The notes under the pieces are model-generated. The model was given only the letters and a program-made list of their open reading frames with translations. It had not been told where the DNA came from and did not search any database. Below, in pieces: positions 33,281-42,216 of a DNA stretch of 64,000 nt. A program made the translations under genes and the position numbers. The DNA is taken from the NCBI GenBank assembly GCA_964406465.1, contig CAYORT010000007.1, positions 1 through 64,000 of the forward strand. The letters run 5' to 3'. Numbering within the stretch: the first letter of the stretch is position 1; every line of letters starts with the position of its first letter. This DNA comes from JAHEZL01 sp964406465 (GTDB taxonomy: Bacteria; Bacteroidota; Bacteroidia; Flavobacteriales_C; GCA-002722245).

Positions 33281-34645
33281 ATGAAAACACTTAACTTTTT
33301 GATTCTATTGCTACTGCTTTTTTGTTTCAATTTCGCTAGTGCTCAAGAGATTTGCAACAACGCCCTCGACGACGACGGAGATGGTTTGGTGGATTTGAAT
33401 GATTCGGCGGAATGTGTTTGTCAGTTCAATGCAGTAAACATCCCATCTCTGTTACCTAATCCATCATTTGAAAAACATACTTGTTTACCTGTGATGCCTT
33501 CGCCTATTACAGCATCTTCGCTATGTGCCGAAGATTGGAATAAATGCGGCTGGGGAAGTGTAGATTATTTGTATGATAATTCTTTTGATTTGCCAAATTT
33601 TATTCCTCAGCCTTTTCCCGATGGTAAAGGAGCCTTAGGTATGTGCTACAAAATAGGCTATGGTGAATGGCCCGCTGCCAATCTCAGCAGTCCTTTATTA
33701 GCAGGGAAACAGTATGTTTTGAATTTTAATATTACAGGAGGAATAATGAACGACACTTCAAACGCTCCGTCTGGCTCTCCGCTTGGAAAGATTGAATTTT
33801 TCATCTATGGTTCAAATAGCACTCATTTCTTTCCTTTGAATGGGTTTGATTGTCCCGACAAGAATAAAGGTTTCGAGCCCCTTGGAAAAGTAATTTATGA
33901 TTCCGATTCATCTAAATGGAGCAACTTGTCCATAACATTTACTCCCTCTTTTGATATCAATTCTATTGCTTTTGGAGCCGCTTGCGATATTACTTATAGT
34001 GTCAATTCTTTGGCATATTTGGAGCCAGAAGAAATTGGATATATTGCTGCCGATAATCTTATATTAAATTCTTCTGAATTCTTTTTGTTATCGCAGGGTA
34101 TTTCACAAAATGGACTCTTGTGCGATAAGAATAAAATTCTTACTGCTCATCCAACCTATGCCTTGGGATTCTATCAATGGTTTAAAGATGGATTGGCTCT
34201 ATTAGGAGAAAACGATAGTGTTTTAAAAATATCTGCTGCCGATTTAGGCGATGGGAACTATAGTTTTAAAAGTGCAAAAAATGCTCTAGGCGATAGTTGT
34301 GTGCTTTCAAGTATAAAAATTCACGAGGAAAATTCTTGTGATTTAAACTACACTTGGCCCAATGTTTTTACTCCTAATGGTGATGGGTATAACGAATTTT
34401 TTACGCCCAATTTGAAAGATGAAACAAACTTATTTTTAATTCTAAACAATATGTCAAAAATGGAGTTTGAAGTTTATGATCGCTGGGGAATCAGAGTTTT
34501 TAAATCAAACAATGAATGGCCAAAATGGGATGGGAAGTATAATGGTGAATTGACTTCTCCTGGCACTTACTTTTATATTTTTAAGTATGTCGATAAGAAC
34601 AATGAAATTCACTTCGAGAATGGATTTGCTCAATCTGTTTATTGA
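33281..34645 (+). CDS. Secreted protein with gliding-motility C-terminal domain (T9SS type B cargo)
   Basis: 454 residues. Signal peptide MKTLNFLILLLLLFCFNFASAQ, then the calcium-binding-like EICNNALDDDGDGLVDLNDSAECVC start seen in many secreted Bacteroidota proteins, a carbohydrate-module-like middle (NPSFEKHTC ... GYIAADNLILNSSEF), an Ig-like stretch (TYALGFYQWFKDGLALLGENDSVLKI), and a CHU_C/type B sorting domain: YTWPNVFTPNGDGYNEFF ... YDRWGIRVFKSNNEWPKWDGKYNG ... PGTYFYIFKYVD. Type B domains direct export by T9SS and surface attachment. Function of the middle part unknown. Confidence 0.9.
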   Translation: MKTLNFLILLLLLFCFNFASAQEICNNALDDDGDGLVDLNDSAECVCQFNAVNIPSLLPNPSFEKHTCLPVMPSPITASSLCAEDWNKCGWGSVDYLYDNSFDLPNFIPQPFPDGKGALGMCYKIGYGEWPAANLSSPLLAGKQYVLNFNITGGIMNDTSNAPSGSPLGKIEFFIYGSNSTHFFPLNGFDCPDKNKGFEPLGKVIYDSDSSKWSNLSITFTPSFDINSIAFGAACDITYSVNSLAYLEPEEIGYIAADNLILNSSEFFLLSQGISQNGLLCDKNKILTAHPTYALGFYQWFKDGLALLGENDSVLKISAADLGDGNYSFKSAKNALGDSCVLSSIKIHEENSCDLNYTWPNVFTPNGDGYNEFFTPNLKDETNLFLILNNMSKMEFEVYDRWGIRVFKSNNEWPKWDGKYNGELTSPGTYFYIFKYVDKNNEIHFENGFAQSVY

Positions 34646-34810
34646 TTTTGCAGAGAAATGCAGGGGAGGAAGATTGCTTATCTGTGTTAGTTATTTTTTT
34701 GCATCACCTCATTCCAAAATTGGTCTCTATTGGTGATGCAATGGTACTTGCATGCGAATTGTCTATTGAATCTTTTAGCATCTCTTTCGCAGCTGCTAAT
34801 ATCAAAAGCA

Positions 34811-35356
34811 CTAGAAGGAGGTAGGAAATGATTTAAATGGAGCATCGAATGCAAAAATGGATATCCAACTTGAATTTTGGTAAGGATCCCAAAAGATATA
34901 ATTGTTGTCTTTTGCTAGTCCGAAAATGGAAATGTACCCCTCTTTATCTACTACAACTAAACAAGTATCGCCCACTTTGGGCCAGTATCCAAAAGAAAAA
35001 CTTTTTCTAGGTAATGTGTCGGGTCTAGGCCAATAGTAATCGTGTAATATTTGCTGACGAATTTTAATTCCCGTAGTTGAATTACCATGTTCATCTATAA
35101 AATACAATTTGTTTAGAACGAAGACAGAATCGGTGTAAATGGTGTCGCTGTGCTCTTTTCCAGTAATAGAATCTTTTAGAATTCGCTGATAGTATTGAGA
35201 ATATTTAGGAATTCCTATGGTGTCATATTTGCTGAAAACAAGTTCTCCCACAAAAGCAGCTGTTTTGAGTTCTTCTTGAAGATCAATTGCACGATATCTA
35301 GCAAAAGAAGATTGGTCAATTAATAAGATGAGGGAAAATATTATTATTGATCTCAT
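34811..35356 (-). CDS. Hypothetical exported protein
   Basis: 181 residues with a signal peptide (MRSIIIFSLILLIDQSSFA). The mature part starts with an AAFVGELVFSKYDTIG segment and a GDTCLVVVDKEGYISIFGLAKD strand pattern near the end, so it looks like a small beta-rich periplasmic protein. I recognise no family. It is convergent with the type B cargo gene across a 165-base gap in which I see no other feature. Confidence 0.6.
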   Translation of the reverse strand: MRSIIIFSLILLIDQSSFARYRAIDLQEELKTAAFVGELVFSKYDTIGIPKYSQYYQRILKDSITGKEHSDTIYTDSVFVLNKLYFIDEHGNSTTGIKIRQQILHDYYWPRPDTLPRKSFSFGYWPKVGDTCLVVVDKEGYISIFGLAKDNNYIFWDPYQNSSWISIFAFDAPFKSFPTSF

Positions 35357-35508
35357 TGGTTTAGTGTGTGAACGAATTGTTGTTTCTATAAAGTTAAAAA
35401 ACAGTGCTTGATTTTTGTGTTTTTAATTTCTAAATGTTTTGTCTAGTATAACCTTTAATCCTTGTTCTCTAAGCTTTTCTAGTAAGTCTTTTATGTGGTG
35501 ATTTCAGA

Positions 35509-35545
35509 CAAAAAAATCCTCTTCGTTTTCCAACGAAGAGGATTT
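35509..35545 (-). terminator. Intrinsic terminator after groEL
   Basis: Perfect 14-bp stem AAATCCTCTTCGTT / AACGAAGAGGATTT with a TTCC loop. The A-tract on the plus strand at 35511-35516 is a U-tract in the minus-strand transcript, so it ends groEL, whose stop is at 35568. Confidence 0.88.
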
Positions 35546-35567
35546 CCCATTTATTATAAGATGTTTC

Positions 35568-37202
35568 TTACATCATCCCTGGCATACCACCACCCATGCC
35601 TGCTGGCATAGATGGAGCGCTTTCTTCTTTCTCTTCAGCTAAAACGCACTCAGTTGTTAACAACATAGAAGCAATTGAAGCAGCGTTTTCTAATGCAACA
35701 CGAGATACTTTAGTTGGATCGATAACACCTGCTTTAATCATATCTTCATATTTGTCGGTTCTAGCGTTGTAACCGAAATCTCCTTTTCCTTCTTTTACTT
35801 TGTTCACCACTACAGAACCCTCACCACCAGCATTGGCAACGATTTGTCTCAATGGCTCTTCTAAAGCACGACGGATAATAGCGATACCTGTGGTTTCATC
35901 GAAATTAGCGCCTTTTTTGCCTTCTAACACCGATAAAGCTCTAATGTATGCAACACCTCCACCAGGAACGATTCCTTCTTCTACAGCTGCTCTAGTAGCG
36001 TGTAAAGCATCGTCAACTCTATCTTTTTTCTCTTTCATCTCTACTTCAGTAGCTGCACCAACATAAAGAACTGCAACACCACCAGCCAATTTAGCCAAAC
36101 GCTCTTGTAGTTTTTCTTTATCGTAATCAGAGGTAGTAGTTTCTATTTGAGCTTTGATTTGAGCTACTCTTGCTTTGATATCTGCTTTTTTGCCTGATCC
36201 ATTTACAACAACAGTGTTGTCCTTGTCGATAGTGATTTTTTCAGCTCTACCCAACATATCTACTGTTGTGTTTTCTAATTTGAAGCCTTGCTCTTCAGAG
36301 ATTACAACACCACCAGTTAAAATTGCGATGTCTTCTAACATTGCTTTTCTTCTGTCACCAAAACCAGGAGCTTTAACAGCTGCTACTTTTAATGAACCAC
36401 GAATTTTGTTTACTACCAAGGTAGCCAATGCTTCACCATCTACATCTTCAGCGATGATCAATAACGGACGACCTGATTGAGCTACTGGCTCTAACACAGG
36501 AAGGATATCTTTCATTGAAGAAATTTTTCTGTCGGTAATCAAGATATATGGATGATCTAAATCTGCCTCCATTTTCTCGGTATTGGTTACGAAATACGCA
36601 GAAAGATAACCTCTGTCGAATTGCATACCTTCTACCACTTCGCTATACGTTTCAGTTCCTTTCGCTTCTTCAACAGTAATCACACCTTCTTTACCAACCT
36701 GAGCCATTGCACCTGCAATGATTTTTCCAATTGCTTCGTCGTTGTTTGCAGAGATAGTGGCTACTTGTTCAATTTTTTTGTTGTCGTTACCTACATTTTT
36801 AGAGTTCTTTTTCAACTCACCAATGATTAACTCAACTGCTTTGTCGATTCCTCTTTTCAAGTCCATTGGGTTAGCACCTGCAGCAACGTTTTTCAATCCT
36901 GCTGTTACAATCGCTTGGGCCAATACAGTTGCAGTAGTTGTTCCGTCACCAGCAATATCAGCTGTTTTAGATGCAACTTCTTTCAACATTTGAGCTCCCA
37001 TGTTTTCGATAGGGTCTTTCAATTCAATTTCTTTAGCTACAGAAACACCATCCTTAGTGATGGTTGGGGCACCGAATTTTTTGTCGATAACCACGTTTCT
37101 TCCTTTTGGTCCAAGTGTTACTTTCACTGCATTAGCTAAAGCGTCAACTCCTTTTTTAAGTTGGTCGCGAGCTGCTACATCGAATGTTATTGATTTTGCC
37201 AT
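35568..37202 (-). CDS. groL: Chaperonin GroEL
   Basis: 544-residue 60-kDa chaperonin that folds proteins with GroES in an ATP-driven ring. It has VTLGPKGRNVVIDKKFGAPTITKDGVSVAKEI and DGTTTATVLAQAI (ATP site) near the start, the apical domain around 190-375, the RAAVEEGIVPGGGVAYIRA segment, and the GGM-rich C-terminal tail (MPAGMGGGMPGMM). Downstream of groES with a gap of 89 bases that contains a heptad array. Confidence 0.97.
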   Translation of the reverse strand: MAKSITFDVAARDQLKKGVDALANAVKVTLGPKGRNVVIDKKFGAPTITKDGVSVAKEIELKDPIENMGAQMLKEVASKTADIAGDGTTTATVLAQAIVTAGLKNVAAGANPMDLKRGIDKAVELIIGELKKNSKNVGNDNKKIEQVATISANNDEAIGKIIAGAMAQVGKEGVITVEEAKGTETYSEVVEGMQFDRGYLSAYFVTNTEKMEADLDHPYILITDRKISSMKDILPVLEPVAQSGRPLLIIAEDVDGEALATLVVNKIRGSLKVAAVKAPGFGDRRKAMLEDIAILTGGVVISEEQGFKLENTTVDMLGRAEKITIDKDNTVVVNGSGKKADIKARVAQIKAQIETTTSDYDKEKLQERLAKLAGGVAVLYVGAATEVEMKEKKDRVDDALHATRAAVEEGIVPGGGVAYIRALSVLEGKKGANFDETTGIAIIRRALEEPLRQIVANAGGEGSVVVNKVKEGKGDFGYNARTDKYEDMIKAGVIDPTKVSRVALENAASIASMLLTTECVLAEEKEESAPSMPAGMGGGMPGMM

Positions 37203-37263
37203 TTTTGTAAATTGTTTAATTGTTTGATGTTAATTTGATTTGTTGTTTAATGATTAAGCCAAC

Positions 37264-37291
37264 ATTGAACTTTGAACATTAAACATTGAAC
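37264..37291. repeat. Heptanucleotide array between groES and groEL
   Basis: ATTGAAC, TTTGAAC, ATTAAAC, ATTGAAC in perfect 7-base register, directly abutting the groES stop codon (37292). It is in the spacer between the two chaperonin genes. Confidence 0.68.
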
Positions 37292-37576
37292 TTATTTGGT
37301 GAATACTGCGAATAAATCGGCTTCTCTCATGATTAGATAATCTTTTCCGTCAACCGTGATTTCTGTTCCTGCATATTTTCCATAGAGAACAGAATCTCCA
37401 ACTTTCACTGTTAGTGGCTCGTCTTTTTTACCTGTTCCAACAGCTACTACTTTTCCTTGTTGTGGTTTTTCTTTTGCGGTATCAGGAATGTATAATCCGC
37501 CTGCTGTTTTTGTTTCTGCCGGAGATGCTTCAATGATAACTCTGTCGGCAAGAGGTTTAATTTTAATTGCTGCCAT
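37292..37576 (-). CDS. groES: Co-chaperonin GroES
   Basis: 94-residue 10-kDa chaperonin, the lid of GroEL: IKPLADRVIIEASPAETKTAGGLYIPDTAKEKPQQGKVVAVGTGKKD contains the mobile loop (AETKTAGGLYIPD). It ends with the usual GKDYLIMREADLFAV. Upstream there are two TTGGCAC...CTGnCA elements exactly 80 bases apart (37620-37637 and 37699-37717); no CIRCE (HrcA) operator is seen. Confidence 0.97.
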   Translation of the reverse strand: MAAIKIKPLADRVIIEASPAETKTAGGLYIPDTAKEKPQQGKVVAVGTGKKDEPLTVKVGDSVLYGKYAGTEITVDGKDYLIMREADLFAVFTK

Positions 37577-37619
37577 TTTTATTTAGATTTAAATGTGATT
37601 AATGTTTGCATCACGCACT

Positions 37620-37717
37620 TGTCAGAATGTGTGCCAATGCAAAATGAATAGTGAATTACGGACAAATTTTCAGAGTGGAAATAAATACTGGAAATAAATG
37701 ACAGACAAGCGTGCCAA
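37620..37717 (-). promoter_or_regulatory. Duplicated TTGGCAC...CTGnCA element upstream of groES
   Basis: On the minus strand TTGGCAC-N6-CTGTCA (37717-37699) and TTGGCAC-N5-CTGACA (37637-37620) recur, the TTGGCAC parts being 80 bases apart. The first lies just after the secG stop. They may be part of a heat-shock promoter or regulator site; neither fits the sigma-54 -24/-12 GG-N10-GC spacing. Confidence 0.35.
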
Positions 37718-37724
37718 GCTGACA

Positions 37725-38018
37725 CTATTGTTGTCCGCTAGGGTTACCAGGAAGAGCATTTACTCCTTCTTTTTTCTCAGAGTTTTGAACTGCACCACCT
37801 TTATCACCGCTGCCAGTGTTTACGGCGTAAATAATACAAACCAAAGCAATTGCAGAGGCCAATCCCCATGTGATTTTTTCAATCACTTCAGTGGTTCTTT
37901 GTGCTCCAAAGGCTGTAGACTGAGCGCCAAAATTAGAATCTAAACCGCCTCCTTTACTGTTTTGAATTAATACTACAATTACTAGGAGTATGCTTAATAT
38001 GATAAGAATGATGCTCAT
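37725..38018 (-). CDS. secG: Preprotein translocase subunit SecG
   Basis: 97 residues with two membrane helices: SIILIILSILLVIVVLIQNSKGGGLDSNFG (conserved NSKGGGL and the SNFG-type loop) and ITWGLASAIALVCIIYAV. A polar tail ends in NPSGQQ. SecG helps SecYE in protein export. It overlaps the upstream gene by 4 bases and is last in the miaB operon. Confidence 0.92.
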   Translation of the reverse strand: MSIILIILSILLVIVVLIQNSKGGGLDSNFGAQSTAFGAQRTTEVIEKITWGLASAIALVCIIYAVNTGSGDKGGAVQNSEKKEGVNALPGNPSGQQ

Positions 38019-38815
38019 TGTTTCTTATGTTTTTTTAATTCTTCAATTTCTTTAATGCGGGCGCTAAAGTAAACATTTTTTTTCGGGAATTTCAAACTAA
38101 GTTGTTCGAATGCTTTGATTGCCTTTGTATAATGCCCTTGTTGCACATACAAATTTGCTAGTGTTTCAGATACAATTTCGGCATCTTCTTCAACACTCTT
38201 TCTGGCCATATTTACCGGAGAGAAAAATTCCTTCTTAGGTACTATTTTCGGCTGATCGGCCAAGAATTTATCTATTAAATGGGCGTATTTCAATTTTGGT
38301 TTAACTTCCTTAGGTTGTTCTAGCCAACTGTAGAAATCTTTAACCGCATTGCTGTCTTCAACCGCCTTTTCTTCCTTAGGTAATTCGGGAAGCTTAGCGA
38401 TTTCTTCTTCAATATTGTGTTCTAAATTATAGCCAATAGCCTCAGAAAGGATTTGTGAATTCAACTGCTCTAAAAGCGGGTCATGAATTTCGGGTACTTG
38501 CTTTTCTTCACCTGTTTTTTCTTCCACCACAAGTTCTTGCACTTCTTCTGCTACTATTTCAGTTTCCGACTTGCTAATTTTCGTTTCGCTTACCAAGTAC
38601 TTTTTTACCTGATTTCTATCCGACGAGTAAACGGCTGTTAACTTTAACAACTCTTCAAAATCTATATGGTTTTGCAGATAATAGTACTTAAGTAAGGGCA
38701 GGTAGGCACTCTGACAATATGGATATTTTTCAATAATGTGCTTCATCTCTTGTACTTGCTCCATAGTTAGTACAGCCTGATTTTGCATCAAAAGTTGATA
38801 ATTCTCTGCGCGCAT
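38015..38815 (-). CDS. TPR-like hypothetical protein of the lptE-secG operon
   Basis: 266 residues, helical and acidic, with no signal peptide. The N-terminus (YPYCQSAYLPLLKYYYLQNHIDFEELLKLTAVYSSDR) and C-terminus (LANLYVQQGHYTKAIKAFEQLSLKFPKKNVYFSARIKEIEELKK) are TPR-like; the middle is charged and probably disordered. Homologues are commonly found between lptE and secG in Bacteroidota. Overlaps lptE by one base and secG by four. Function unknown. Confidence 0.75.
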   Translation of the reverse strand: MRAENYQLLMQNQAVLTMEQVQEMKHIIEKYPYCQSAYLPLLKYYYLQNHIDFEELLKLTAVYSSDRNQVKKYLVSETKISKSETEIVAEEVQELVVEEKTGEEKQVPEIHDPLLEQLNSQILSEAIGYNLEHNIEEEIAKLPELPKEEKAVEDSNAVKDFYSWLEQPKEVKPKLKYAHLIDKFLADQPKIVPKKEFFSPVNMARKSVEEDAEIVSETLANLYVQQGHYTKAIKAFEQLSLKFPKKNVYFSARIKEIEELKKHKKQ

Positions 38816-39369
38816 TATTCTTTGTTTTCGTCTCTTTCTTTTTTAGCTGTAGATGCCGACAGTAAATCTAAATAAACTTGTTGCGTTATTTTAGTTACAA
38901 TTTCTTTTATCAATTGTTCTTCCACCGCGGCAAAGGTTTCTTCTGTGCTGAAATCAGAATATTCGGTATACGATTTTGTGAAGAAGGGGGTGCTTGCACT
39001 TTTGATGGGGCAAACTGTATCACATTGAACACTTACTGATACGGTTAATCTGTTAGCAGCGGCAACATTTGCTCCGGTAGCCGATAGGGGCGATACCGCG
39101 TAATTTACTACGCTTCCAGTAAAATAGTAAGAGGATGTAAAGCAATCTTCAGTGAATTTTAAATTCGATTCGTTGATGATTTTGGTTCTTAATCCGTCGA
39201 TTAATTCCTGACTAAAGGCCGGCTGTACCAATGAGGCATTGTTAGGAAATGCACCAATAGCAAAGGTTTCTCCATATATTTTTCCTTCAGAAAAGGATGC
39301 CGATACAGTGCATCTCCAGCTTACTAAAGCCATTGCAACGAAGGTGAATACTATTAATTTACTTTTCAT
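38815..39369 (-). CDS. lptE: LptE family LPS-assembly lipoprotein
   Basis: 184 residues with a lipoprotein-like signal (MKSKLIVFTFVAMALVSWRC, Cys20) and the LptE beta/alpha domain (SFSEGKIYGETFAIGAFPNNASLVQPAFSQELIDGLRTKIINESNLKFT ... YYFTGSVVNYAVSPLS). LptE plugs the LptD outer-membrane channel that inserts lipopolysaccharide. The C-terminal half is a helix that ends in a charged tail. It overlaps the sigma-54 activator gene by 4 bases and the TPR-like gene by one. Confidence 0.82.
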   Translation of the reverse strand: MKSKLIVFTFVAMALVSWRCTVSASFSEGKIYGETFAIGAFPNNASLVQPAFSQELIDGLRTKIINESNLKFTEDCFTSSYYFTGSVVNYAVSPLSATGANVAAANRLTVSVSVQCDTVCPIKSASTPFFTKSYTEYSDFSTEETFAAVEEQLIKEIVTKITQQVYLDLLSASTAKKERDENKE

Positions 39370-40568
39370 TGAATATCGTATTCTTTAATTTTTCGGTACA
39401 ATGTTCTTTCTGATATGCCAAGTTCTTTTGCAGCATTTTTTCGCTTGTTGCGATGCTTTTCCAAGGCTTTAATAATGAATTCCTTTTCCTTGTCGGCCAA
39501 CGAAAGTGATTCTTCCACTTCTTCTACCTGATGAATGATGGCGTTTTCATTTTGTTGAATAGGGTAGGCAGTACTAAATTCATTGTTGTGCTGAACGGCT
39601 TGATTTACCTCAAGAACTCCGGTGTTTTGAACATTTCCAAGTACCATCTGTCGCAACTCATTGATCTCCTTTTTCATATCGAAAATCACCTTGTACAATA
39701 ATTCTTTTTCTTTCGAATCCATTGTGCCGCTGGAGAAACTCTGACTATTACCAAGAATAGGAACAGGTAAGTTCATGCCGTCGACTGCGTTTGGTAAATA
39801 TTTCAATAAGGTATTCTTGGAAATCAGTCGTTTTTCTTCGATTACTGAAATTTGTTCTGCGATATTTTTTAGCTGACGGATATTGCCTGGCCATCTGTAA
39901 TTTACCAGCAACTGCACAGCATCTTCCTCTAGTTTTACCGGAGGCATTCTGTATTTGTCGGCAAAATCAATGGCAAATTTTTTAAATAATAAATGGATAT
40001 CGCCTTGTCTTTCACGTAATGGCGGAATTTTAATGGGTACCGTATTGAGTCGGTAATATAAGTCTTCTCTAAATTTTCCTTCCTTCACCGCATTTTCCAA
40101 GTTCACGTTGGTGGCCGCTACAATTCTAACATTGGTTTTTTGCACTTTTGAAGAACCAACTTTGATGTATTCACCACTTTCTAAAACTCTTAACAATCGG
40201 GCTTGTGTAGGCAAAGGAAGTTCACCAATTTCATCCAAAAAGATGGTGCCTTTATCTACCACTTCGAAATATCCTTTTCTAGAATCTACAGCTCCGGTAA
40301 ATGCTCCTTTTTCATGTCCAAACAACTCCGAATCAATTGTTCCTTCTGGTATTGCACCACAGTTGATGGCGATGTAATCGGCATGTTTTCTAGCCGAATT
40401 TTGATGAATGATTTGTGGAAATGATTCTTTTCCAGTACCACTTTCCCCTGTGATGAGTACCGATAAATCAGTAGGTGCCACTTGTATTGCAATATCAATA
40501 GCTCTGTTCAATTGCTCAGAACTACCAATGATTCCTAAACGTTGTTTTACTGTGTCGATTGTTGCCAT
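39366..40568 (-). CDS. Sigma-54-dependent transcriptional activator without receiver domain
   Basis: 400-residue AAA+ enhancer-binding protein. Residues ~10-245 carry the AAA+ domain: Walker A GESGTGKES, the sigma-54 contact GAFTGA, Walker B GTIFLDEIGELPL, and the arginine-finger region RFREDLYYRLNTVPIKIPPLRER. A linker follows, then a Fis-type HTH at the C-terminus (KNAAKELGISERTLYRKIKEYDIQ). It lacks an N-terminal sensor or receiver domain, so its control is unclear. It lies 1 base after miaB and overlaps lptE. Confidence 0.92.
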   Translation of the reverse strand: MATIDTVKQRLGIIGSSEQLNRAIDIAIQVAPTDLSVLITGESGTGKESFPQIIHQNSARKHADYIAINCGAIPEGTIDSELFGHEKGAFTGAVDSRKGYFEVVDKGTIFLDEIGELPLPTQARLLRVLESGEYIKVGSSKVQKTNVRIVAATNVNLENAVKEGKFREDLYYRLNTVPIKIPPLRERQGDIHLLFKKFAIDFADKYRMPPVKLEEDAVQLLVNYRWPGNIRQLKNIAEQISVIEEKRLISKNTLLKYLPNAVDGMNLPVPILGNSQSFSSGTMDSKEKELLYKVIFDMKKEINELRQMVLGNVQNTGVLEVNQAVQHNNEFSTAYPIQQNENAIIHQVEEVEESLSLADKEKEFIIKALEKHRNKRKNAAKELGISERTLYRKIKEYDIQ

Positions 40569-40569
40569 A

Positions 40570-42012
40570 TTATTCTACCACAATTCCCATTAATGTTGCA
40601 CGTGTGCATTCAGTTATTTTCACATTCACATAGTCACCAGGCTTATGGTTTCCTCGCGGGAAAACTACCACATGGCTCTGACTATTTCTACCCATCAATT
40701 CATTTTCCGATTTTTTTGAAACGCCCTCTACCAAAACTTCATAGGTTTTACCCAAACATTTTTTAATGCTTTCTCTTTGTGAGTTGTGTTGCGCTTCAAT
40801 TATTTCTTGTAATCTTCTTTTTTTGGTTTCTTCTGGCACGTCGTCTTCATATTTCTTTTCGGCCAATGTTCCTGGTCTTTCCGAATAATAGTACATGTAA
40901 GCCATATCGAATTGAGCCCATTTCATGAGGTTTACAGTGTCTTGATGTTCTTCTTCGGTTTCACTGCAGAAGCCGGCAATCACATCTGTTGTCACTCCAC
41001 AATCGGGAATGATTTCACGTATTCTATTCAACTTCTCAATATACCATTCACGTGTGTAGGTACGATTCATCTTTTCTAGAATTCTAGTATTTCCACTTTG
41101 AATTGGCAAGTGAATGTAGTTGCATATATTGTTGTACTTCTTCATGGTGAAAAGTACTTCATCGGTAATGTCTTTAGGATGTGATGTTGAAAAACGTACG
41201 CGCAATAAAGGAGATACCAAAGCCACCATTTCTAGTAATTTTGCAAAGCTCACGATGTCGTCGCCTTGTGCCTCTTTAAGTTCTTTTCCTTTTAAATCGG
41301 GGTTTGATGACCATTTGTAAGAATCTACATTTTGCCCTAATAAGGTCACCTCTTTATATCCTCTATTAAATAAATCTTTTGCTTCTTCTACAATGGTAAA
41401 CGGATCTCTACTTCTTTCTCTTCCTCGAGTGAATGGTACTACACAGAATGAACACATGTTATCGCAGCCGCGCATGATGGAAATGAATGCGGTGATGCCG
41501 TTGCTTTGCATTCTCACTGGCGCAATATCGGCATAGGTTTCCTCCCTTGACAATAGCACGTTTACTGCTTTTTGTCCGCTTTCTACTTCACTAATTAATT
41601 CGGGTAAACTTCTGTATGAATCGGGCCCCGCTACTATATCAACTAACTTCTCTTCTTCTAAAAATTTCGATTTCAATCTCTCGGCCATGCAACCCAAAAC
41701 CCCAATTACTAAGTCGGGATTGTTTTTCTTTAAAACATTGAATTGCTTCAATTTATTTCTTGCAGCAACTTCAGCATTGTCGCGTATGGAACAAGTGTTT
41801 ATGAAAATGACATTGGCCTCCTCTACATTTCTAGTTGTACTGTATCCTTTGTCTTTTAAAATCGAAGCAACGATTTCACTATCGGCAAAATTCATCGCAC
41901 AGCCATAGCTTTCCAAATATAATTTTTTGCCATCTGCGTTTGCAGCTGCTTCTAAAACTACTGGTTCGCCCTGACGGGTTTCATCTATTTTTTTGTCGGA
42001 ATGGTCGTGCAT
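40570..42012 (-). CDS. miaB: tRNA-2-methylthio-N6-dimethylallyladenosine synthase MiaB
   Basis: 480-residue radical-SAM enzyme that methylthiolates A37 of tRNAs reading U-starting codons. N-terminal UPF0004 domain with KLYLESYGCAMNFADSEI, INTCSIRDNAE and GVLGCMAERLK cysteines; radical-SAM motif MRGCDNMCSFCVVPFTRGRERSR; a C-terminal TRAM domain (VLVEGVSKKSENELMGRNSQSHVVVFP). First gene of the miaB-sigma54 activator-lptE-TPR-secG operon, whose genes overlap or nearly touch. Confidence 0.96.
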   Translation of the reverse strand: MHDHSDKKIDETRQGEPVVLEAAANADGKKLYLESYGCAMNFADSEIVASILKDKGYSTTRNVEEANVIFINTCSIRDNAEVAARNKLKQFNVLKKNNPDLVIGVLGCMAERLKSKFLEEEKLVDIVAGPDSYRSLPELISEVESGQKAVNVLLSREETYADIAPVRMQSNGITAFISIMRGCDNMCSFCVVPFTRGRERSRDPFTIVEEAKDLFNRGYKEVTLLGQNVDSYKWSSNPDLKGKELKEAQGDDIVSFAKLLEMVALVSPLLRVRFSTSHPKDITDEVLFTMKKYNNICNYIHLPIQSGNTRILEKMNRTYTREWYIEKLNRIREIIPDCGVTTDVIAGFCSETEEEHQDTVNLMKWAQFDMAYMYYYSERPGTLAEKKYEDDVPEETKKRRLQEIIEAQHNSQRESIKKCLGKTYEVLVEGVSKKSENELMGRNSQSHVVVFPRGNHKPGDYVNVKITECTRATLMGIVVE

Positions 42013-42116
42013 TATATATAGGTATAGTTCTCAATATGCGAATTTAGGCAAAAAATCAAAGAAGTGACAATCTGGCATATTTTCTTTCTTCATAAAAAAT
42101 AAAAAAATAAAAAAAG

Positions 42117-42149
42117 TAATACATTATATATTATATATATAATGTATTA
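42117..42149. repeat. Perfect AT palindrome upstream of topA
   Basis: Arms TAATACATTATATAT and ATATATAATGTATTA (15 bp) with a 3-base centre (TAT). It is preceded by an A-rich tract and lies between the divergent miaB and topA genes, about 35-68 bases before the topA -33 element. Such sequences extrude as cruciforms under negative supercoiling. Confidence 0.78.
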
Positions 42150-42183
42150 GTACCCCCTTAAATGGGGTGATTTGGTTTTTCGG

Positions 42184-42216
42184 TTTGGAAATACCGATTG
42201 CTTTTATTTTACTTTG
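42184..42216 (+). promoter_or_regulatory. Probable topA promoter
   Basis: TTTG at 42184-42187, 21 bases, then TTACTTTG at 42209-42216 (TAnnTTTG with one change). It is followed by TTTGCAGC, similar to other start regions in this window. The topA ATG is at 42262. Confidence 0.45.

Noticed and set aside
34642..34824. A 60-codon plus-strand frame after the T9SS type B gene
   Set aside because: It has no family resemblance, starts inside the previous gene's stop region and runs into the convergent gene's end. Composition is not protein-like.
35800..37227. Several plus-strand frames over groEL
   Set aside because: They are mirror frames of a highly biased, conserved gene; none resembles a protein family.
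37620..37717. Sigma-54 promoter reading of the TTGGCAC elements before groES
   Set aside because: TGGCAC is present, but the GG-N10-GC spacing fails: the bases at the -12 position are GA or TG.
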